A stretch of DNA of 64,000 bases from Dipteris shenzhenensis (taxonomy: Eukaryota > Polypodiophyta > Polypodiopsida > Gleicheniales): NCBI GenBank assembly GCA_047967505.1, contig CM106540.1, one strand, 5' to 3'. A program made the position numbers and the translations under genes. Below are positions 57,859 to 64,000 of this stretch, piece by piece. Below the pieces are notes generated by a model that searched no databases, was not told the DNA's origin, and worked only from the letters and a program-made list of their open reading frames with translations. Position 1 is the stretch's first letter; each line of letters starts with the position of its first letter.

Positions 57859-58849
57859 TTTTAGCCGGAAAAGTTTTCAAGACCAGAGGCTAGAGGCTAA
57901 GTATGGCGACGCTCAAAGGCCATAGAGAAAAGGAGATCAAGAGGGCGAAGGGATGTCATAGGAGAGAGAAAGGAATTAGAAGTGGAGGGAAGGAAAAGGG
58001 AGACTATGACACAAGGGGAAAGGGAGAGGGGGAAGAGAAGCATGTACATGATAGGAGGAGGAATGTTGAGAGGTAGACATCAAGGGAAGAGAACCATACT
58101 TTATTTGAAAGAAGGGAAGAGAGGGAAATATCAAAATACTAGCTAGGTGGCTTTACAAGAATGAGCGTGTCTCATCAAGGAATAGCCCCTTCCTTTTATA
58201 GCCAAAAGAGGGGGTCTCTCCACATTAATGTATCCTCCCACATGCATGGTGTGTGTGGAAAAGTCTCCCATGTGGGCTAGGTGGTTACGCAGTCTCAATT
58301 GTATGCGACAACCCCTTGCCTCAATTTTCCACATAAATCAAGCCCCATATCTCAAGTCTATGATACTCCCTTGGTCTCTTTCCAATTTTATAATATGTTC
58401 AAACCTCTAGGAGGACAAGTGGAGGGTTGGCACAAGGAATCTTGCCACCTCATCCTACTTTCCCCATTATTTAACTAGCTCTCTTTGTCCTTCTATACCT
58501 CCCCCACATGGGCCTATCTCATATGGAGGGTATAACTCAATATAATATCCATCTCCACCTATTTTATATTGCTTCTCCCATGGACTTTGAGCCATATCTC
58601 ACTAAATGCAGCCTAGGTGGAGGGGTGGCACATGGAGGAGCCATGCCACCTTGCATTTTATAATATTACTATTATGGATTATGTACAACACACCTTATGG
58701 GTCCTCTTACATGAAAGGGTGGCACATGGTCATGCCCTGCCACCTCAACCTTGGGCCCTATACACACCATATTTTATTATACTATTGCCACATATACAAA
58801 CACACATACATATTAATGCCTTTTTCCTTAGACAATTTTATCCATAACA
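57859..58849 (-). repeat. Gypsy 5' LTR, 991 bp
   Basis: Same termini and length as 49904-50894, with six substitutions. The TATA-like box is at about 58192-58203 on the minus strand, so U3 is about 650 bp. Confidence 0.97.
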
Positions 58850-58853
58850 GTAC

Positions 58854-60212
58854 AAGGCCCGTTTGGTTGCTAAAGGGTTCAAGCAAGAGAAGGGTGTGGA
58901 CTTTGATGAGATGTTCTCTCCGGTTGTGAAGATGACCACACTTAGATGCATGCTTGGACTAGTGGCATCAGAGGATATGGAGCTTATGCAGATGGATGTC
59001 AAGACAGCTTTCTTGCATGGGGATTTGCATGAGGAAATTTACATGGTGCAGCCGGAAGGCTTTGAAGAAAAGGGCAAAGAGCATTTAGTTTGCAAGCTAA
59101 AGAAGAGTCTCTATGGTCTTAAGCAAGCACCTAGAGAATGGTATCAGAAGTTTGATGCTTTCATTCGGTCCTAGGGTTTTAGAAGGAGTGAAATTGATCA
59201 CTGCCTCTACACTAAAAGGGCTAAGGTTAATAGCCTGATAATCCTGGCACACTATGTGGATGATATGCTATTGGCTAGCAAGAATACTTATGAGCTAGAT
59301 GCATTAAAGGCCAAGTTGCATGAGGCCTTTGATATGAAGGATTTGGGACTTGCAGGTCATATTCTTGGTATGCGCATCACGCGTGATCGGAGTAGGAAAC
59401 TCCTTTGGCTTTCACAAAAAGAGTATGTTACAAAAGTATTGCAGCGTTTCAATATGGAGGGGGGGAAGGCAGTGAGTACTCCATTGCCTCCATATGTGAA
59501 ACTGAGTCATACAGATAGTCCCAAATTAGATGAGGAAAAGGCCATGATGGCCAAGGTTCCTTATGCATCAGCAGTTGGGAGTCTTATGTATGCTATGATA
59601 GCTACTAGACCAGACATTGCATTTGCAGTGGGAGTTGTTAGCCGGTATATGGCTAATCCAGGAAAGAGGCATTGGGAGGCAGTTAAGTGCATCATGAGGT
59701 ACATGAAGGGTACCAAGGAGATGTGCATTTGCTTTGGTAAAGGAGACATGCGTGTACTTGGGTACACAGATTCAGACTATGCAGGGCATGTGGATAGTAG
59801 GAGATCCACTTCTCGTTATGTGTTCACCTTTGCAGGTGGTGCAGTGTCGTGGATGTCTCGCGCACAGAAGTGCGTTGCTTTGTCTACCACAGAGGCTGAG
59901 TATGTTGCAGCCACAGCGGGTTGCAAGGAGGCTATATGGCTTGATCGGCTAGTGGGAGATTTGGGGATTCATACAGGTGTACCGACATTGCATAGTGATT
60001 CCATGAGTGCTATTCAGCTAGCACGGAATCCGGTCTTTCATGCAAAGACCAAACACATTGAGGTTAGGTACCATTTCATCAGGGAGGTACTTGAGGACAA
60101 GCGCATAGAGCTTGTCAAGGTTCATACAGATGATAACCCTGCAGATATGCTGACGAAGAGTCTACCTAGTCAGCGGTTTGAGTATTGTCGTGTATTGATG
60201 GGCATTGGATAG
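58854..60212 (+). pseudogene. Copia-3 RT and RNase H, 3' part
   Basis: It continues the RT frame exactly at the base after the target duplication: KARLVAKGFKQEKG, QMDVKTAFLHGDL, KKSLYGLKQAPREWY. TAG at 59172-59174 is the only stop. The catalytic YVDD (59253-59264) follows in the same frame, then RNase H with GYTDSDYAG, LSTTEAEYVA, LHSDSMSAIQLARN, KTKHIEVRYHFIRE and ADMLTKSLP, ending at TAG 60210. The RNase H acidic residues look intact. Confidence 0.95.
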
Positions 60213-60253
60213 TATGCTCACTGGTTGTTCTCCCTTAAAGGCACATTGTCCTT

Positions 60254-60438
60254 TAAGTGGGAGGTTGTGGGGGTTAAAGGTCACTGTGCCTTAACCCCGG
60301 TTATGTACAATACTCAAACACATATATAAATGAATGAAAAAGAAGATTAGGGTGGTGGTTCTGCACCCACCAAACTTGTGTGGCTCTCTCTCTCTCTCTC
60401 TCCTTCTTCCGTTCTTGCTTCCGTTGAGAGCACTCTCA
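60254..60438 (+). repeat. Copia-3 polypurine tract and 3' LTR
   Basis: The purine-rich AAGTGGGAGG (60254-60264) precedes the LTR at 60266, TGTGGGGG to CTCTCA at 60438, 173 bp. AGCCC follows at 60439-60443. Confidence 0.96.
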
Positions 60439-60443
60439 AGCCC

Positions 60444-60881
60444 CTTATTCTTGCTAGGTCCAGGGGCCCCCCTAGTAGGGGTTTGAGGGTAGGAGCCCCC
60501 GAGGCGATGGTATAGGAAATATTCCATGGATGACTAGTCAGTTCCATCGACTAGGTTAACTAGTCGGCTCCACCGACTAGGTTGACTGGTCGATTCCACC
60601 GACTACATTGATCCAACTACTGCCCTCATAGCTATAAAGAGGTGACCTTCCCAGTCCATTGTATCAGATCAGTTCAAATCAGATCACATCTTCCAGCTAG
60701 TAGCTCTTCACCTAGTATCTATCTAGATTGCCATCTAAGCTCCACTGTGCGAGTGTATGGGTGGACGGAGCCATCATCTGTACTACATCAATATTGAAGG
60801 AAAAGTTTGTTCCTCTCTAGTTTACTGTGTACTCTCTATTCTTTGTTCAGTTTCTATTCTGCTGCGCTGTGTAATTTAACA
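60444..60881 (+). repeat. Copia-4 5' LTR, right part
   Basis: It ends TTTAACA directly before a primer-binding site and has a TATA-like GCTATAAAGAGG near 60630. Three diverged GACTAGGTTGACT.GTCG.TTCCACC units lie at about 60530-60605. Confidence 0.8.
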
Positions 60882-60893
60882 TGGTATCAGAGC
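60882..60893 (+). promoter_or_regulatory. Copia-4 primer-binding site
   Basis: TGGTATCAGAGC directly after the LTR; initiator Met-tRNA type. Confidence 0.92.
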
Positions 60894-60955
60894 CCAGGCA
60901 GCTCTAAGGATCGAAGAGTAGAAGAGAGGTGAGGGCTTCAACAGCATACAAAGTG

Positions 60956-61960
60956 ATGGCAATAGGAAGCAGCTCAAGTTTAGTAGCTACAACTGCACCA
61001 ACAATCCAGGTGTTGAGGATTTGCCCACCAGTCTTCACTGAAGGAAAGCTAGATGGTACAAACCACACTCTATAGAAGTTTAAAATTACTGCTATTCTGG
61101 ATTCATATGAGCTTCTGGAGATAGTACTGGGGACAGGACCTAGAACCACAAGGAACCCTCGACCCAGCAAATCCGAGGAGTACGATATCTCCTAATGTTG
61201 ACCTTCTACGAGCTTCGAAACATAGGAACGCAGATGCTCTGTGTGCCCTGGTTACAACTACTACTGATAGCATTTTAACATTGATTCAGCATACATCTAA
61301 GGCAAATGTGGCCTGGAACATATTGAAGAGTCAGTATGAGACGGGAATCAAACAAGGATCCAGAACTTGGAGAATCAGATCGCAACTGGCAGCTGAGAAG
61401 TTTAATGAAGGAGAGACAATGGAGGCATTCATAACTCGAATCAAAAATCTACGTGACCAAATGGCTGGTGCTGGGATACAAAAGACTAGCGAGATGAAGA
61501 GCTAGCTCGGCGGTGTCTCCGGATATGTCCACCAAGGTTTGATGGACTGGTAACCATGCTTAACACTCAGGTGAGTCCCCAACCATTATCATTTAAGGAG
61601 TTCTATGCTTTATTTATGGAGAAGGAATTGAGGCTTAAAGCTCGAGATGGAGGCGGCAATGGGGATGTTGCGTTCTCTGCCACTACAAAAGGCAAAGTTG
61701 GTTCCTCCACCAAAGGTGAGTCCTCTACTAGTGGTGACAAAAAGAAGAAGGGTGGCAAGAAGAAGTTTCAGGGAGAATGCTTCTACTGCAAGAGGAAGGG
61801 CCATGTGATTGTAGATTGTCGGGTCAAGAAAGCAGATAAAAAGAATGGTACCTTGAAGAAGATAGATAAGGGGAAAGAGATAGCTAACACAACAGAAGTA
61901 GAGTTGGATCTATTTCTGGCCATTGAGGAAGAGTGTTCCTCAGTTCAAGAACCATCAACT
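60956..61960 (+). pseudogene. Copia-4 gag
   Basis: From the ATG at 60956 the frame reads LDGTNHTL, a stop, then KFKITAIL, so the usual Gag start motif is broken by TAG. Open parts at 61281-61505 (WNILKSQYETG, MEAFITRIKNLRDQM) and 61556 onward (PLSFKEFYALFMEKELRLK) follow, separated by a frameshift near 61500. The zinc knuckle CFYCKRKGHVIVDC is near 61780-61820. The closest relative in this window is copia-2 gag, with which it shares the KNLRDQM block. Confidence 0.85.
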
Positions 61961-63400
61961 AATAATTCATGGGTGTTGGATAGTGGTGTCTCCCATCACA
62001 TGACCTGCAAGAAGGTTCTATATTGTTCCATGTAGCCTGTACAGTAGCCTGTACAGGAACCCATCACCATGACGGTTGGAAATAATGCAAAATGCCCTGT
62101 TGAGGGTACAGGTATGGTTTCATGTGTTTCTTTAAATGGAGATGTTAAGAAACAATCTAATGTACTGTATGTTCCAAAAATCAAGAGAAATTTGCTATCA
62201 ATTGCTTCCATAACTGACCTTGACCATGAGGTGAGATTCAACAAGACGGGAGCAAAAATTCTGGATAGTGCTGGCAATCTTGTTGGCACAAGAGTAAGAA
62301 GGAACAACCTGTATGAGCTAAGTGCTCTTACAGCCACCACTGGAGTGGGCACAAGTAGACTTTGGCACGAAAGATTCAACCATATCGAATTTGTAGGGTG
62401 AAGGAGATGCAGAAGCAAGGTATGGTTGCTCACTTCCTTGTAGTAGCAGAAATCAAAGAACTGTGTGAAGCTTGCATGATGGGCAAGCAATAGAGAAAGG
62501 CATTCCCACAAAAAAGCAAGAATAGAGAAAACACTCCTCTAGAGTTGGTGCATGTTGACTTGTGCAGTAAGATGCCTACACAGGCCTTGGGGGGATCTTC
62601 CTATTTTTTATTGATTATCGACGACTATAGTAGGAAGATGTGGGTGTACTTTCTTCGGTGAAAAGGCTCAAGCTTTTGGTAAATTGAAAGAATGGCTACA
62701 GCTTGTTGAAAATGAAACAGGGAGAAAAGTGAAGAAAATCAAATTGGATGGTCGTGGTGAGTTTATTTCTACAGAGTTTGGAGATTTTTGCAAGAGCAAA
62801 GGGATCAAGCAACAAACAATGACACCACATATGCCTCAGCAAAATTCGATTGTTGAATGCCGAATGCAGACCACCGTGGAGATGGGGAGGTGTATGTTAA
62901 AAGGTGCTGGACTGCCAAAACACTTTTGGGCTGAGGCTATCAATACTGTGGTTTACATCCTTAATCGTAGCTATACAAAGGCACTCAAAGGTAAAACACC
63001 ACATGAGGCTTACAACGGTAAGAAGCCATCTATCTCCCACTTTAGAACGTTTGGGTGTGAATGCTATGTGCATGTACCAGACAAAGAGAGAAACAAGATA
63101 CAACCAAAAAGCACCAAATGTATCTTCTTAGGCTATTGTGATGAGAAGAAAGCCTATAAGTTGTATGAGAGAGGCAAAGAAGATTATAGCGAGCCACGAT
63201 GTGGTGTTCACAGAGCAGCCACATGCACTGGAGGCAAAGAAGAGCTCTTCCACTTTATCATCAAGTGAAGAGCTAACTCACTATGGACCTATCCCAAGAG
63301 CTATAAAGGAGGAGGAAATATCAGATGATGAAGGTATAAGTCACCAACCTGTTGTTACACCACCGAAAAGGCCATTGTCACTAAGGGGTAAGGCAGCTCT
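61961..63400 (+). pseudogene. Copia-4 protease and integrase
   Basis: The protease site reads WVLDSGVSHHMT (DSGV instead of DSGA) and is followed by a stop at 62033. Integrase pieces include LWHERFNHI, CEACMMGKQ, VHVDLCSKM, LDGRGEF (where RSDRGGEF is usual, so the second catalytic Asp is retained but its context altered), NSIVECRMQ and HFRTFGCECYVHV. At least four stops or frameshifts occur. Order and wording match copia-2 closely. Confidence 0.88.
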
Positions 63401-63539
63401 ATGACCATGATAACTAGATGCCTATGTCTATTGAGTAGCATGCAGATGGACCAAGGTGGTCTCAGAGAATTGAGGAGCAAAGAAGGGCTTCTGCTCACAT
63501 GTCAATGTGGCCTTGATGGCTGAGATTATTGCAGAAGTA

Positions 63540-64000
63540 AAGGAGCCTGTGAGTTTGGAGGAAGCACTCGTAGACTGAGATTGGAAAAATGCTATGCAAG
63601 TAGAATATGATAGCATCATGATGAAGAATGAAACTTGGGAGCTGGTAGATCGACCACCTAACAGAAAGGTTATTGGCACCAAGTGGGTTTGGAAGGTAAA
63701 GTACAAGGCCGATGGGACTTTGGAAAAGTACAAAGCTAGATTGGTTGCACAAGGATTTTCATAGATTGAAGGATTTGATTTTCATGAATCTTTCACTTCG
63801 ACTACCAGAATGACCACTATTTGCATAGTACTATCAGTGGCTGCTCATAAAAAGTGGCCAGTTTATCAAATGGACATTAAATCAGCATTCTTGAATGGTG
63901 ACCTCAAGGAGGAGGTGTACGTGGCTCAGCCACCAAGGTTTGAGGCCCCCCATTTTGAGAATAAGGTATGTAAGCTCAAGAAGGCCTTGTATAGGCTGAA
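63540..64000 (+). pseudogene. Copia-4 RT, cut by window end
   Basis: It reads NETWELVDRPPNRKVIGTKW, YKARLVAQGFS, a stop, then MDIKSAFLNGDLKEEVYV and KKALYRL at the last bases. YVDD, RNase H and the 3' LTR would lie beyond the window. The TAG in the fingers and earlier stops mean this copy is inactive. Confidence 0.88.

Larger units (their letters stand above)
49904..58849 (-). mobile_element. Ty3/gypsy element, nearly complete, with a pre-gag RNase H ORF
   Basis: Two 991-bp LTRs (49904-50894 and 57859-58849) flank it; direct comparison shows 6 substitutions. GTAC (49900-49903 and 58850-58853) is the target duplication, 4 bp where Ty3 elements usually give 5. In transcription order (high to low) it holds the 5' LTR, primer-binding site, short tandem repeats, a pre-gag region with RNase H and zinc knuckle, gag, PR-RT-RH-INT, polypurine tract and 3' LTR. 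It interrupts the RT gene of copia-3 inside the YKARLVAKGF motif. Domain order PR-RT-RH-INT is Ty3-type. Confidence 0.97.
45563..60438 (+). mobile_element. Ty1/copia element 3, split by a gypsy insertion
   Basis: It is bounded by short LTRs of 170 and 173 bp and a perfect 5-bp duplication AGCCC. Without the 8,946-bp gypsy insertion plus one TSD copy it is about 5.9 kb. It contains a primer-binding site, a long leader, gag, protease, integrase, RT, RNase H and a purine tract before the 3' LTR. The two LTRs differ by one substitution and one 3-bp indel, so insertion was recent. Confidence 0.97.

Overview
The window looks like repeat-rich nuclear DNA from a land plant with a large genome. The evidence is several Ty1/copia and Ty3/gypsy LTR retrotransposons in different states of decay, LINE fragments with a plant-type C-terminal zinc domain, long GA/GT/CCT microsatellites, and one intron-containing gene of the plant DUF1639 family. 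A fern or other non-angiosperm is possible, but nothing here decides it. There are no bacterial operons, CRISPR arrays or rRNA genes.

Layout. 1-3.2 kb: non-coding LTR-element sequence, with a reiterated polypurine tract (PPT) module, one LTR start and short tandem repeats. 3.2-7.55 kb: decayed copia element 1. 7.55-12.1 kb: LINE reverse transcriptase and endonuclease remnants and a receptor-kinase pseudogene. 12.1-18.6 kb: AT-rich spacer with old repeats, an exact 165-bp tandem duplication and GA tracts. 18.6-19.84 kb (minus strand): four-exon DUF1639 gene, the only convincing host gene. 20.46-20.82 kb: unassigned ORF. 23.98-27.9 kb: copia element 2, cut off after the YVDD motif. 29.3-30.4 kb: compound microsatellites in opposite orientation. 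31.1-33.8 kb: LINE remnant. 34.8-39.8 kb: LTR and protease remnants of a gypsy-like element. 40.86-42.47 kb: about nine ~180-bp units built on inverted repeats. 43.1-44.1 kb: polypyrimidine tract and related repeats.

45.4-64 kb is a three-level nest. Copia element 4 (5' LTR split at 45562/60444, body running off the window end) contains copia element 3 (45563-60438, TSD AGCCC). Element 3 contains an almost complete Ty3/gypsy element on the minus strand (49904-58849, two 991-bp LTRs with 6 differences, TSD GTAC).

The gypsy element is the most interesting object. Its pol is open for 1,050 codons, but the RNase H domain in pol lacks all four catalytic acidic residues. A separate RNase H-like domain with recognisable D-E-D-D positions, followed by a CCHC zinc knuckle, is encoded upstream of gag. 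This suggests that RNase H activity moved to a pre-gag ORF.
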